The notes below the pieces were generated by a model, which saw only the letters and a list, made by a program, of their open reading frames with translations, had not been told where the DNA came from and did no database searches. The position numbers and the translations under genes were made by a program. Source: Piscinibacter sp. (lineage in GTDB: Bacteria > Pseudomonadota > Gammaproteobacteria > Burkholderiales > Burkholderiaceae_C). From it: 64,000 nt of DNA. Shown in pieces: positions 44,413-54,410 of the stretch (the first letter of the stretch is position 1; each line of letters starts with the position of its first letter). The DNA is taken from positions 186,001 through 250,000 of the forward strand of contig JADJJI010000003.1 in NCBI GenBank assembly GCA_016706565.1, in the 5' to 3' direction.

Positions 44413-45203
44413 CCGCGCGGCGTGCCCCAGCTCGGCGGCCGCTTGTCGATGAAGGCCTGCACGCCTTCGAGCGCACTGTCATCCATCATGTTGCAGGCCA
44501 TGGTCTGGCCTGCGTCGTCGTAGGCGGCGGCGATGCCCTTCTCGAGCTGCCGGTAGAACAGGCTCTTGCCCATGGCCAGCGCGACACGCGGCTTGGCCAC
44601 GATGGCCGCGACCAGCGATTCCACCGCCTCGTCCAGTGCCTCGGGCGCGGCGACGCGGTTGACCAGGCCCTTGGCCAGCGCCTCTTCGGCCGAGATGAAG
44701 CCGCCGGTGACGAGCATCTCGAAAGCCGCCTTGCGCGACAGGTTGCGCGACAGCGCCACGCTCGGCGTCGAGCAGAACAGGCCGAGGTTGACGCCCGACA
44801 CGGCGAAGCGCGCATCGCGGCTGGCCACGGCCAGATCGCACATCGCCACGAGCTGGCAGCCCGCCGCGGTGGCGATGCCGTGCACACGCGCGATCACCGG
44901 CACCGGCAGCTTCTGCACCGCAAGCATCACCTGCGTGCATTGCGCGAACAGGCGCTGGTAGTAGTCGAGCGAGGGCTCGGCGCGCATCTCCTTCAGGTCG
45001 TGGCCGGCGCAGAAGGCCTTGCCGGCTGCGCCGAGCACGACGACGCGTGCCGATTCGTCACGGGCGATCGCCTCGAGCTCAGACTGCAGCGCCGCGAGCA
45101 TGCCTTCGGACAGCGAGTTGAAGGCACTCGGGCGATTCAGCGTCAGGCTGACGACGCCGCGTGCATCGGTGGAACGTTGCACCAGGGTTTCGGTCGATGT
45201 CAT
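44409..45203 (-). CDS. Enoyl-CoA hydratase/isomerase family protein
   Basis: The 264-residue product has the crotonase fold: A-F-C-A-G-H-D-L-K-E-M (oxyanion-hole Gly near residue 67), a second block A-A-G-C-Q-L-V-A-M-C-D-L-A-V-A near 112-126 and G-L-F-C-S-T-P. The first catalytic Glu of classical hydratases (about position 144 in rat ECH) is not obvious here, so the reaction could be an isomerase or hydrolase variant. It follows an acyl-CoA synthetase gene after ten bases, which fits acyl-CoA breakdown. The ATG at 45203 (M-T-S-T-E-T-L-V-Q) is a normal start. Confidence 0.9.
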   Translation of the reverse strand: MTSTETLVQRSTDARGVVSLTLNRPSAFNSLSEGMLAALQSELEAIARDESARVVVLGAAGKAFCAGHDLKEMRAEPSLDYYQRLFAQCTQVMLAVQKLPVPVIARVHGIATAAGCQLVAMCDLAVASRDARFAVSGVNLGLFCSTPSVALSRNLSRKAAFEMLVTGGFISAEEALAKGLVNRVAAPEALDEAVESLVAAIVAKPRVALAMGKSLFYRQLEKGIAAAYDDAGQTMACNMMDDSALEGVQAFIDKRPPSWGTPRG

Positions 45204-45213
45204 CGCTGTCTCC

Positions 45214-46863
45214 TCATTCGATCGCCGAGGCGCTCTTGGCGCGCTCGCGCAGCTGGAACTTCTGGATCTTGCCGGTCGACGTCTTGGGGATCGGCTCGAA
45301 GCGGATCTCGCGCGGCACCTTGTAGCCCGCGAGCAGGCCCTTGCAGTGCGCGATCAGTTCGTCGGCGCTGGGGCTGGCGCCCGGCTTGAGCTCGACGAAA
45401 GCCAACGGCGTCTCGCCCCACTTCGGGTGCGGCCGCGCGACCACCGCGCAGGCCATCACCGCGGGGTGGCGGTACAGCGCGTCTTCCACCTCGATGGAGC
45501 TGATGTTCTCGCCGCCGGAGATGATGATGTCCTTGCTGCGGTCCTTGATCTTCACGTAGCGGTCGGGCTCCATCACCGCCAGGTCGCCGGTGTGGAACCA
45601 GCCGCCCTCGAAGGCCTTGTCGGTGGACTTCGGGTTCTTCAGGTAGCCCTTCATGACGATGTTGCCGCGGAACATGATCTCGCCCATGGTCTGCCCGTCG
45701 GCCGGCGTCTCGCGCATCATCTCCGGGTCCATCACCGTCATGCCGTCCTGCAGCACATAGCGCACGCCCTGGCGGCCGTTCAGGCGCGCCTGCTCCGACA
45801 GGCTCTCGCCCGCCCAGCTGTCGCGCTTGACGGCAACCGAGGCGGGTCCGTAGACCTCGGTCAGGCCGTAGACGTGGGTGATGTCGAACCCCAGCTTCGC
45901 CATGCCCTCGATCATCGCGGCCGGCGGCGCCGCTCCCGCGACCATGCCGCGCACCTTCTGGCGAATGCCTGCGCGCATCTCGTCGGGCGCAGCAATGATC
46001 AGGTTGTGCACGATCGGCGCCGCGCAGTAGTGGTCCACACCGTGCTCGCGCATTGCCGCCAGGATGGCCGGCGCCTCGACGCGGCGCAGGCAGACGTGGG
46101 TGCCACCGAGCATGGCCACCGTCCAGGGAAAGCACCAGCCGTTGCAGTGGAACATCGGCAGCGTCCACAGGTAGGTCGGGAAGTGCGGCATGGTCCAGGT
46201 GGCCGCGTTGCACACCGCGTTGAGGTAGGCGCCGCGGTGGTGCGTCACCACGCCCTTGGGGTCGCCGGTGGTGCCCGAGGTGTAGCTCACGGCGATGGCA
46301 TCCCACTCGTCGGCCGGGGCGTCCAGCGTCGCCAGGGGCGCGTGCGCGGCCAGCAGTGCCTCGTACTCGTGCGTGCCGAGCCGTTCGCCGGCGCCGGTGT
46401 ACTCGCTGTCGTCCACATCGATCACCACCGGCGTACGGCCATGCTCATCCTTCAGCAGACGCAGCGCCTCGCGCATGGTCGGCGCGAACTCGCGGTCGGT
46501 GATCACCACCGCGGCTTCGCAGTGGCTCATCTGCCAGGCCAGCAAGGGTGCGTCCAGCCGCGTGTTCAGCGTGTTGATCACCGCGTTGAGCGCCGGGATC
46601 GCATAGTGCGCCTCGACCATTTCCGGCGTATTGGGCAGCATCACCGTCACGGTCGTGCCGCGCGCCACGCCGAAGCTGCGCAGCGCCGCCGCCAGCCGCG
46701 CCGAGCGCTCGCGCACGGTCTTCCAGTCGTAGCGGCGCTGGCCGTGGATCACCGCCGGCAGGTCGCCGAAGACCTCGGCACTGCGCTCGACGAAATTGAC
46801 TGGCGTCAAGGCAGCATAGTTCGCTGCGTTGCGGTCGAGGTGCTGGTCGTAGATGCTGCTCAT
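45214..46863 (-). CDS. AMP-dependent acyl-CoA synthetase
   Basis: The 549-residue product activates a carboxylic acid to its CoA thioester through an acyl-AMP. It has the P-loop-like Y-T-S-G-T-T-G-D-P-K-G-V (about 190-201), Y-G-L-T-E-V-Y-G-P (about 318-326), W-F-H-T-G-D-L-A (about 420-427) and C-terminal K-T-S-T-G-K-I-Q-K with the adenylating Lys. Length and N-terminus resemble medium-chain or short-chain AAE enzymes; the acid is not identified. The ATG at 46863 follows AGAAGG. It heads a minus-strand unit with the enoyl-CoA hydratase and the L,D-transpeptidase. Confidence 0.93.
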   Translation of the reverse strand: MSSIYDQHLDRNAANYAALTPVNFVERSAEVFGDLPAVIHGQRRYDWKTVRERSARLAAALRSFGVARGTTVTVMLPNTPEMVEAHYAIPALNAVINTLNTRLDAPLLAWQMSHCEAAVVITDREFAPTMREALRLLKDEHGRTPVVIDVDDSEYTGAGERLGTHEYEALLAAHAPLATLDAPADEWDAIAVSYTSGTTGDPKGVVTHHRGAYLNAVCNAATWTMPHFPTYLWTLPMFHCNGWCFPWTVAMLGGTHVCLRRVEAPAILAAMREHGVDHYCAAPIVHNLIIAAPDEMRAGIRQKVRGMVAGAAPPAAMIEGMAKLGFDITHVYGLTEVYGPASVAVKRDSWAGESLSEQARLNGRQGVRYVLQDGMTVMDPEMMRETPADGQTMGEIMFRGNIVMKGYLKNPKSTDKAFEGGWFHTGDLAVMEPDRYVKIKDRSKDIIISGGENISSIEVEDALYRHPAVMACAVVARPHPKWGETPLAFVELKPGASPSADELIAHCKGLLAGYKVPREIRFEPIPKTSTGKIQKFQLRERAKSASAIE

Positions 46864-46987
46864 GCGAAGGGCCTTCTGCTGCCGGGCTGGGCGAGGAATC
46901 TTACGCGCCAGGATGTCGCGCACCGGGAACATGCCGATGCGCTGCGCCGCGCCGTAGCCAAAATGGTGCGGCTCCCTCGAGAGGTCC

Positions 46988-48799
46988 ATGGGTTCCGAAG
47001 CAGTACGAGAGAACGCCCGCCAGCGCGCGCCTCAAGCGCCGGCGGATGCACTGGACGCCCAGGTCCGCGACGCACAGTACGCGATGATCTTCGACCGCTC
47101 CCGCGCGTCGAACCTGATCGGCACCCCTTTCGCGGTGCTGGTGTGCTGGGTCCTGTGGGGAGCCATCGATCACCGGCTGCTGCTGGGCTGGCTGGGCATG
47201 AAGGCCGGCGTCACGCTCTGGCGGCTGGCCGTGACGCGGGCCTACGACCGGGCTGGGCCGGAGCATGTGCCGCGCTGGGGGCGGCATATCCTGTGGGCCC
47301 TGGCAGCCGAGGGAACGGTGTTCGGCCTGCTCGGGACCGTTCTGCTGCCCCTGCACGACGCCGCGCTGGCGGCCACCATGATCGCCACGCTGCTGGGCAT
47401 TGCCGCGATCGGCCTGGTGGTGCTTTCGATGAGCCTGCCGGCCTCGCTGGCGCTGACGGTTCCCGCCGTCCTGCCGGCGGCCGCGCTGCAGTTCTGGCGC
47501 GCCGACGCGGTGGCGGTCTACACCGGCATCGGCATGCTGGTCTTCCTCGGGCTGGTGTTCGTCGAAGGGCGCCGAGCCAGCGAGCACACGCGCGCCATGC
47601 TGCGCCTGCGCTTCCAGATGGACGAACTCGCCGCGCAGCGCCAGCAGGCGCTGGACCAGGCCGAGCGCAGCAATGCGGTGAAGAGCCAGTTCCTGGCCAC
47701 CATGAGCCACGAGATGCGCACCCCGCTGCACGGCCTGCTTGGCATGGCTCGCCTGCTGCAGCGAGAAGCGCCGCAACTCAGCCCCGCGAAGCAGGCCGAA
47801 AGCCTGCAGATCGTCGAGCGCACCGGCGAACACCTGCTGGGCATCATCAACGACGTGCTCGACCATTCGCGCATCGAGAGCGGCCACCTGCGCCTGCTGC
47901 GCCAGGGCTTCGACCTGCGTGCCCTGCTCGTTTCGGTGCTTGGCCTTCTCAAGCCTGCTGCGCTCGAGAAGGGCCTGGGCCTGAACCTCGTCGACCTTCT
48001 GCCGGCGCGATGCCACGTCGAGGGTGATGCGAACCGGCTGCGCCAGGTGCTTCTCAACCTGGCCGGCAATGCCGTCAAGTTCACCGAGCATGGCGGCGTC
48101 ACGATCGCTGCGCGGCGCGACGCCGGCGGCACCGTGGTGATCGACGTCAGCGACACCGGCCCGGGCGTGCCGGAGGGCGAGCGTGAACGCATCTTCGATG
48201 CCTTCCGGCAGCTCGACGGATCGTTCTCGCGGCGCCATGGCGGCACTGGCCTGGGACTGACGATCTCGCGCGACCTGATGATCGCGATGGGTGGCTCGCT
48301 CGAGTGCCTGGACGCGCCGGGCGGCGGTGCGCTGTTCCGGCTGATCGTGGGCCTGCCGGACGCGCTGATGACCCTGCCCATCGGCCCGGCCGAAACGCCG
48401 AGCCCCGCCCTGCCCACGCTGCTGCGCGGCCGCGTGCTGCTGGTGGAGGACAACCCGGTCAACGCGCTGGTCGCCGAAGCCTCGCTGCGCCGCCTCGGGC
48501 TCGAGGTGGAAAGTGTCGCCGACGGCGAAGGCGCCGTGGCGCTGGCCACCCGCGATCCATTCGACCTGATCCTGATGGACTGCCAGATGCCGGGCATCGA
48601 CGGCTTCGAGGCCACGGCGCGGATCCGCGAGTTCGAGCGCACCGCCAGCCGCCGACCGGTGCCGATCGTCGCGCTGACCGCCAATGCGATGGCGGGCGAC
48701 CGCGAGCGCAGCCTCGGCGCCGGCATGAACGATCACCTGGCCAAACCCTTCCACGACGACGAGCTCGGTGGCGTGCTGCGGCGGCACCTCGCCGCCTGA
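46988..48799 (+). CDS. Hybrid sensor histidine kinase with C-terminal receiver
   Basis: The 603-residue product has a membrane block of about six helices (40-200) with little periplasmic sequence, then a HisKA domain (S-H-E-M-R-T-P-L-H-G, His241), an HATPase domain (N-L-A-G-N-A-V-K-F; D-T-G-P-G-V; G-T-G-L-G-L) to about 455, and a receiver domain (probable acceptor Asp531 in L-M-D-C-Q-M-P-G). No Hpt domain follows, so a separate phosphotransfer partner is expected. The layout recalls RpfC without its Hpt. It is divergent from the acyl-CoA synthetase gene with 124 bases between. The signal is unknown. Confidence 0.92.
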   Translation: MGSEAVRENARQRAPQAPADALDAQVRDAQYAMIFDRSRASNLIGTPFAVLVCWVLWGAIDHRLLLGWLGMKAGVTLWRLAVTRAYDRAGPEHVPRWGRHILWALAAEGTVFGLLGTVLLPLHDAALAATMIATLLGIAAIGLVVLSMSLPASLALTVPAVLPAAALQFWRADAVAVYTGIGMLVFLGLVFVEGRRASEHTRAMLRLRFQMDELAAQRQQALDQAERSNAVKSQFLATMSHEMRTPLHGLLGMARLLQREAPQLSPAKQAESLQIVERTGEHLLGIINDVLDHSRIESGHLRLLRQGFDLRALLVSVLGLLKPAALEKGLGLNLVDLLPARCHVEGDANRLRQVLLNLAGNAVKFTEHGGVTIAARRDAGGTVVIDVSDTGPGVPEGERERIFDAFRQLDGSFSRRHGGTGLGLTISRDLMIAMGGSLECLDAPGGGALFRLIVGLPDALMTLPIGPAETPSPALPTLLRGRVLLVEDNPVNALVAEASLRRLGLEVESVADGEGAVALATRDPFDLILMDCQMPGIDGFEATARIREFERTASRRPVPIVALTANAMAGDRERSLGAGMNDHLAKPFHDDELGGVLRRHLAA

Positions 48800-48832
48800 G
48801 CGACGAGCGCTTGCCGCCGCTATCGGCAGGCC

Positions 48833-48881
48833 GCAGCGAGTGCCTGGTCGCTACGCGCTCGCGGCAGCGAGTGCCTGGTCG
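48833..48881. repeat. 18-base direct repeat at the metY 3' end
   Basis: The same 18 bases occur at 48833-48850 and 48864-48881, 31 bases apart. The right copy encodes D-Q-A-L-A-A close to the MetY C-terminus; the left copy lies beyond the stop codon. It looks like a small tandem duplication. Confidence 0.75.
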
Positions 48882-50134
48882 ATGTCCCAGAGAATGTCGT
48901 CGATGTGCTCGACGCCCACCGACATGCGCACCATGTCGGGCAGCACGCCGGCGGCGAGCTGCTGCGTTTCGTCGAGTTGGCGGTGCGTGGTCGACGCCGG
49001 GTGGATGATCAGCGTGCGCGTGTCGCCGATGTTGGCCAGGTGGCTCATGAACTGAGCCGCCTCAATGAACTTCACGCCGGCGCCCATGCCTCCCTTGACG
49101 CCAAACGCGAGCAGCCCCGATGCGCCGCGCATCTGGCGCTGCACGAGCGCGTGCTGCGGGTGCTCGGGCAGGCCGGGATAGCTGACCCAGCTCACCTGCG
49201 GGTGCGACTTGAGGAACTCGGCCACGCGCAGTGCATTGCTGCAATGGCGCTCCATGCGCAGGTGCAGCGTTTCTGTGCCCTGCAGGATCTGCCAGGCGGC
49301 CATCGGCGACAGCGCCGCGCCGTACACACGCAGCGTCTCCATGCGGGCGCGCATCGTGAAACCGAAGTCGCCGAAGGTCTCGTAGAACTTCACGCCGTGA
49401 TAACCGGGCGACGGCTCGGTCATGCCGGGGAACTTGCCGTTGTCCCACGGGAACCTGCCGCTCTCCACGATCACGCCGGCCAGCGTGGTGCCGTGGCCGC
49501 CGAGATACTTGGTGGCCGAGTGAACCACGATGTCCGCGCCGAAGCGGATCGGGTTGCACAGGAAGGGCGACGGCACCGTGTTGTCGATCACAAGCGGCAC
49601 GCCGTGCGCATGCGCCACGTCGGCCACGGCCTGGATGTCGAGCACCGTGAGGCTCGGGTTGCCCAGGCTCTCGGCGAACACGGCGCGCGTGTTCGGGCGC
49701 ATCGCGGCGGCAAAGGCCTCGGGCTTCGTGGCATCGACGAAGCTGGTCTCGATGCCGAACTTCTTCAGGTTCACCGCGAGCATGCTCACCGTGCCGCCGT
49801 ACAGCGCGCCGGCAGCCACCACGTGGTCGCCATGCTGCAGGATGGTCATCAGCGCCATGGCCTCTGCGGCCATGCCGCTGGCCGAAGCCACCGCGGCGCG
49901 GCCGCCCTCGAGCGCGGCCACGCGTTCCTCCAGCGCAGCCACCGTCGGGTTGGACAGGCGCGAGTAGACGTTGCCGAAGGTCTGCAGGTTGAAGAGTGAC
50001 GCCGCGTGCTCGGCGCTGTCGAACACGAAGCTGGTGGTCTGGTAGATCGGCAAGGCGCGGGCGCCGGTGGCCGCATCGGGGATCTGGCCGGCGTGGATGG
50101 CCAGCGTCTCGGGCTTGAATTCGTGGTCGGCCAT
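48851..50134 (-). CDS. metY: O-acetylhomoserine sulfhydrylase
   Basis: This PLP enzyme makes homocysteine from O-acetylhomoserine and sulfide in direct sulfhydrylation. The 427-residue product starts E-T-L-A-I-H-A-G and has P-I-Y-Q-T-T-S-F-V-F, Y-S-R-L-S-N-P-T and the PLP lysine in V-V-H-S-A-T-K-Y-L-G-G-H-G near residue 210. The larger size (over 420 residues) and inserted segment W-D-N-G-K-F-P separate it from MetB/MetC-type enzymes of about 390. It lies 8 bases after the CoA-binding protein gene. The stop at 48851-48853 lies inside the repeat region described above. Confidence 0.94.
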   Translation of the reverse strand: MADHEFKPETLAIHAGQIPDAATGARALPIYQTTSFVFDSAEHAASLFNLQTFGNVYSRLSNPTVAALEERVAALEGGRAAVASASGMAAEAMALMTILQHGDHVVAAGALYGGTVSMLAVNLKKFGIETSFVDATKPEAFAAAMRPNTRAVFAESLGNPSLTVLDIQAVADVAHAHGVPLVIDNTVPSPFLCNPIRFGADIVVHSATKYLGGHGTTLAGVIVESGRFPWDNGKFPGMTEPSPGYHGVKFYETFGDFGFTMRARMETLRVYGAALSPMAAWQILQGTETLHLRMERHCSNALRVAEFLKSHPQVSWVSYPGLPEHPQHALVQRQMRGASGLLAFGVKGGMGAGVKFIEAAQFMSHLANIGDTRTLIIHPASTTHRQLDETQQLAAGVLPDMVRMSVGVEHIDDILWDIDQALAAASA

Positions 50135-50142
50135 GGGCTTGC

Positions 50143-50604
50143 TCAGACGGCCCGGCGGGCGGAGATCACGCGGGTGTTGACGCCGGCCCAGTTCAGGCCG
50201 CCGAACAGGCGCGCATGCTCGATCTTCACGCAGCGGTCCATCACCGAGTCGAGCCCGCCTTCACGGGCGATGGCGTCGGCCTCGAGGTTCTTCACGCCGA
50301 GTTGCTGCCAGAGGCACTTCGCGCCGATGGCCACGGCCGAGCGCGCGATCGGCGGCAGGTCGGCGGGCTTGCGGAACACGTCGACCATGTCCACCGGGAA
50401 CGGGATCGCCTCCAGGCTCGGGTAGCAGGCCTCGCCCAGCACCTGCTCATAGCGCGGGTTGACCGGCACGACGCGGTAGCCGTGCTCCTGCATGTACTTG
50501 GCGGCGAAGTAGCTCGGCCGGTGCCATTCGGCGGACAGGCCCACCACCGCGACGGTGCGGCAGGTCTTCAGGATTCGGCGCAGTTCTGTGATGGTGTCGG
50601 CCAT
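50143..50604 (-). CDS. CoA-binding domain protein (YccU family)
   Basis: The 153-residue product is a stand-alone Rossmann-like CoA-binding domain with V-A-V-V-G-L-S near residue 20, R-P-S-Y-x-A-A-K-Y-M-Q-E-H-G-Y, V-P-V-N-P-R-Y and V-D-M-V-D-V-F-R-K-P. Members resemble the CoA-binding part of succinyl-CoA synthetase, but their role is not established. The ATG at 50604 (M-A-D-T-I-T-E-L) begins the domain; the upstream frame is not credible. It shares a transcript with metY (8-base gap). Confidence 0.9.
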   Translation of the reverse strand: MADTITELRRILKTCRTVAVVGLSAEWHRPSYFAAKYMQEHGYRVVPVNPRYEQVLGEACYPSLEAIPFPVDMVDVFRKPADLPPIARSAVAIGAKCLWQQLGVKNLEADAIAREGGLDSVMDRCVKIEHARLFGGLNWAGVNTRVISARRAV

Positions 50605-50639
50605 GGTGCACGACGATAGCAGGGGCGCACAGCGCCACC

Positions 50640-50668
50640 AAAGAGAAGGGCCCGGCATCGCCGGGCCC
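50640..50668 (-). terminator. Terminator downstream of aceA
   Basis: GGGCCCGGC (50648-50656) and GCCGGGCCC (50660-50668) form a nine-pair stem with a three-base loop. On the minus strand it is followed by TTCTCTTT. It is placed to end the aceA transcript before the CoA-binding protein gene; 50669-50779 otherwise holds nothing I can name. Confidence 0.7.
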
Positions 50669-50779
50669 GCTCTTGTCTCCTGCACGAAGTGCGTTAGCCT
50701 TGCAGGCCGCGCTCGCGCTTGCATGCGCTCGCCCCTTCGCAGGCGCGAAGCCCTGCGCAGGCAGGGCTTCACGTCCGGC

Positions 50780-52078
<1,299 letters not shown>

Positions 52079-52377
52079 GAGGACCTCCGTGGGTTTGAAG
52101 ACAGGGACAGAAAGCGAAATCTCTGGCCTCAAGGTTAGTCCCCGGCTCGACGACTGGGAAGACTTATGTCTTATAGAGGACTAAATATGTTCTTTCGTAA
52201 AATCAATAGGTTAGGATGAACGTACCGGGATGCGAAACGTCATCCTTCACAATGAGAAAGATTGCGGCGGTGCAGCACGAGATTTTTTCGTAATGCGCAA
52301 CGTGCATCCCTGATCGTGAAACGGCCCGGAATGGTGGGCGCCCCTATCATCCCGGGCCGAAATTCGCAGGTCCGCCG
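52079..52377. promoter_or_regulatory. Divergent regulatory region between aceA and the agmatinase gene
   Basis: No gene fits here. TTAGTCC (52135-52141) and GGACTAA (52178-52184) are inverted repeats, with AAGAC-TTAT-GTCTT (52159-52172) between them; 52155-52220 is AT-rich. On the minus strand TATAAG inside this block is a possible -10 for aceA. Towards the agmatinase gene, TATCAT (52345-52350) is a possible -10. The inverted repeats are candidate operators for an unknown regulator. Confidence 0.45.
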
Positions 52378-53298
52378 ATGAGCAGCTTCGCCTTCCTCTC
52401 GAACAACACCTTCCTCAAGTCGCCCCTCATTTCGGCTAGCACGCCCTATGCCGTGGCCGGCATCGCCTGGGACGGCTCGGTGACCAATCGCCCCGGTGCC
52501 CGCTTCGGTCCGCGCGCCATCCGCGAAGCCAGCCACATGCTGTGCGACGCGATCCATCCGTTGTTCGACGTCGGCCCCGAGGGCCGTCTCGGCGATGCCG
52601 GTGACCTGCCCTTGCCCAACACCAGCCTCGCCGCCATGCGCGAGGCGATGCGCCCGCACGTGGAGCGCCTCATCCGCGCGCACCACATGGTCTGGCTGGG
52701 CGGCGACCACAGCATCACGCTGCCGCTGCTGCGGGCCTACCGCGAACTGCACGGCCGCCCGCTCGCCGTGATCCACTTCGATGCGCATTGCGACACCTGG
52801 GAAGACCATTTCGGCGAGCCCAGCGGCCACGGCACCTGGGTCTACGAAGCGATGCAGGAAGGCCTGGTGATCCGCGAATGCTTCTCGCAGCTGGGCATCC
52901 GCTCGGCCGGCGTGCGCGAGGCCCGCGAGTACGTGCGCGACCAGGGCGGGCTGATCTTCACGGCGCGCGATCTGCGCGGCCTCGACAGCCCCGCGCAACT
53001 CGCACCGGTGCTCGGCGCGATCCGTGATCGGCTCGCGGCGCATGGCCATCCGCCGGTCTACCTGAGCCTGGACATCGATTGCCTGGACCCGGCGTTCGCG
53101 CCGGGCACCGGCACGCCCGAGCCCGGCGGCATGAGCACCAACCAGGTGCTCAGCGTGCTCGAGGAACTGGCCGATCTGCCGCTGATCGGCATGGACTGCG
53201 TCGAGGTGGCGCCGCCCTACGACCACGCCGAACTGACGAGCCAGGCCGCGGCCCATTTCGTCTGGACCTACCTCTGCGGCAGACTGCGCGGCGCTTGA
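52378..53298 (+). CDS. speB: Agmatinase (ureohydrolase family)
   Basis: Ureohydrolases use two manganese ions to release urea. The 306-residue product has all ligands: G-G-D-H-S (His111), H-F-D-A-H-C-D (Asp135, His137, Asp139) and S-L-D-I-D-C-L-D-P-A-F-A-P-G (Asp232, Asp234). Length and the W-D-G-S-V-T-N-R-P-G-A-R-F-G-P motif match agmatinase, which gives putrescine and urea. Related enzymes hydrolyse guanidinobutyrate or guanidinopropionate, so the substrate is probable, not certain. The adjacent polyamine genes support agmatinase. The gene is read away from aceA. Confidence 0.85.
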   Translation: MSSFAFLSNNTFLKSPLISASTPYAVAGIAWDGSVTNRPGARFGPRAIREASHMLCDAIHPLFDVGPEGRLGDAGDLPLPNTSLAAMREAMRPHVERLIRAHHMVWLGGDHSITLPLLRAYRELHGRPLAVIHFDAHCDTWEDHFGEPSGHGTWVYEAMQEGLVIRECFSQLGIRSAGVREAREYVRDQGGLIFTARDLRGLDSPAQLAPVLGAIRDRLAAHGHPPVYLSLDIDCLDPAFAPGTGTPEPGGMSTNQVLSVLEELADLPLIGMDCVEVAPPYDHAELTSQAAAHFVWTYLCGRLRGA

Positions 53299-53360
53299 CC
53301 TGTCGCAACTGCTGCGCCGCAGCAGAATCAAGAATGGGACCGTCGCAACGAGGAGGTCCC

Positions 53361-53894
53361 ATGACAAAAGCGAAGTCGAACAACGCAGGCGCGGACTTCA
53401 AGGCCCTCGACGCGTGCCACCAGCAGATTGCCGAACACCTCGCGCGCCTGGATGCGCTGGTCGAACACCTGGTGAGCGAGGGCGTCGACGCGCACGCGCA
53501 AGGCGAAGCGCGAGCGATCGAGGCCTTCTTCAGCGAGACCTCGCAGCGCCACCACCTCGACGAAGAGTCCAAGGTGTTCCCGCCCTTGCTGAGCTCGTCG
53601 GACGAGGCGCTGGTCGCCACCGTGCGCATGCTGCAGCAGGACCATGGCTGGATCGAGGAAGACTGGCTCGCGCTCGCACCGCAGCTGCGCGCCATCGCGG
53701 CGGGCTACAGCTGGTACGACCCCGACGAACTGCGCCACGGCATCGGCGTGTTCCTCGAGCTGTGCCGCGAGCACATCCAGCTCGAGGAATCGATCATCTA
53801 TCCGCAGGCCAAGGCGGTGGTGGCGAAGCTGGAGCGGCGCCGCGCCTTGCTGCCGCCGCTCAAGTTCAAAGCGGGAGCGCCGTCGTCTTCTTGA
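53361..53894 (+). CDS. Hemerythrin-domain protein
   Basis: The 177-residue product is a four-helix hemerythrin fold with candidate di-iron ligands in C-H-Q-Q-I-A-E-H, R-H-H-L-D-E-E-S-K-V-F-P, Q-D-H-G-W-I-E-E-D and C-R-E-H-I-Q-L-E-E-S-I-I-Y-P. Such bacterial proteins bind oxygen or nitric oxide or store iron. It has an unusually good ribosome site (GAGGAGG) before the ATG at 53361. It follows the agmatinase gene by 62 bases and its last 29 bases overlap the opposing lrp gene. Any connection to polyamine metabolism is unproven. Confidence 0.9.
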   Translation: MTKAKSNNAGADFKALDACHQQIAEHLARLDALVEHLVSEGVDAHAQGEARAIEAFFSETSQRHHLDEESKVFPPLLSSSDEALVATVRMLQQDHGWIEEDWLALAPQLRAIAAGYSWYDPDELRHGIGVFLELCREHIQLEESIIYPQAKAVVAKLERRRALLPPLKFKAGAPSSS

Positions 53895-54345
53895 CGGTGC
53901 GCAGCACCAGCATCGAATTCGAACGCGAAACGCCCGGCAGGTGCATCAGCACCTCGGCGTGGAAGCGCTCCAGATCCTCGGCGTCGCGGTAGGCGAAGCG
54001 GATCAGGTAGTCGTTCGCGCCAGCCACGTAGTAGCAGTCCAGGATCTCGGGCGTGTCGCGCACCGCCTGCTCGAAGGCCTCGAGCTGCGGCGTGTTCATG
54101 CTGTCGAGGTTGATGATGGTGAAGCTGATGCCGTGCTTGCCCACGGCGCGCGGATTGACCAGGGCCACGTACTGGGCGATCACCCCGCTGTCCTCGAGCG
54201 CCTTGACCCGCCGCAGGCAGGCCGAGGGCGACAGGTGCACGCGTTGGGCGAGCTCCTGGTTGGAGATGCGGCCGGCGTGCTGAAGTTCGGTCAGGATGGC
54301 CCGATCAATCGAATCCAGTTGCACTTCCGAGGCTTTGTTTCGCAT
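53866..54345 (-). CDS. Lrp/AsnC-family transcriptional regulator
   Basis: The 159-residue product has an N-terminal AsnC helix-turn-helix (L-D-S-I-D-R-A-I-L-T-E-L-Q-H-A-G-R-I-S-N-Q-E-L-A, then L-S-P-S-A-C-L-R-R-V, about 8-60) and a C-terminal RAM ligand domain (about 72-150; D-C-Y-Y-V-A-G-A-N-D-Y-L-I-R-F). These proteins sense amino acids or related molecules. The ATG at 54345 matches the family length. It is divergent from the aminotransferase-puu genes by 162 bases, with TTGCG repeats between, so it likely regulates them. Its 3' end overlaps the hemerythrin gene by 29 bases. Confidence 0.93.
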   Translation of the reverse strand: MRNKASEVQLDSIDRAILTELQHAGRISNQELAQRVHLSPSACLRRVKALEDSGVIAQYVALVNPRAVGKHGISFTIINLDSMNTPQLEAFEQAVRDTPEILDCYYVAGANDYLIRFAYRDAEDLERFHAEVLMHLPGVSRSNSMLVLRTVKKTTALPL

Positions 54346-54410
54346 TGAATGCGGCGTTCTTGTTGATCCTTCGCATGATATTGCAGGATGGAGGGTGAAC
54401 CCCGTTCGAT

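Noticed and set aside
45019-48027. 1002-residue plus-strand open frame across the acyl-CoA synthetase and hybrid kinase region
   Set aside because: It is antisense to two genes with clear motifs and then out of frame with the kinase; composition is typical of a shadow frame.
50669-50779. GC-rich repeats of GCTCGC/GCGCTTGC between aceA and its terminator
   Set aside because: Short imperfect repeats expected by composition; no open frame, RNA fold or array structure is convincing.
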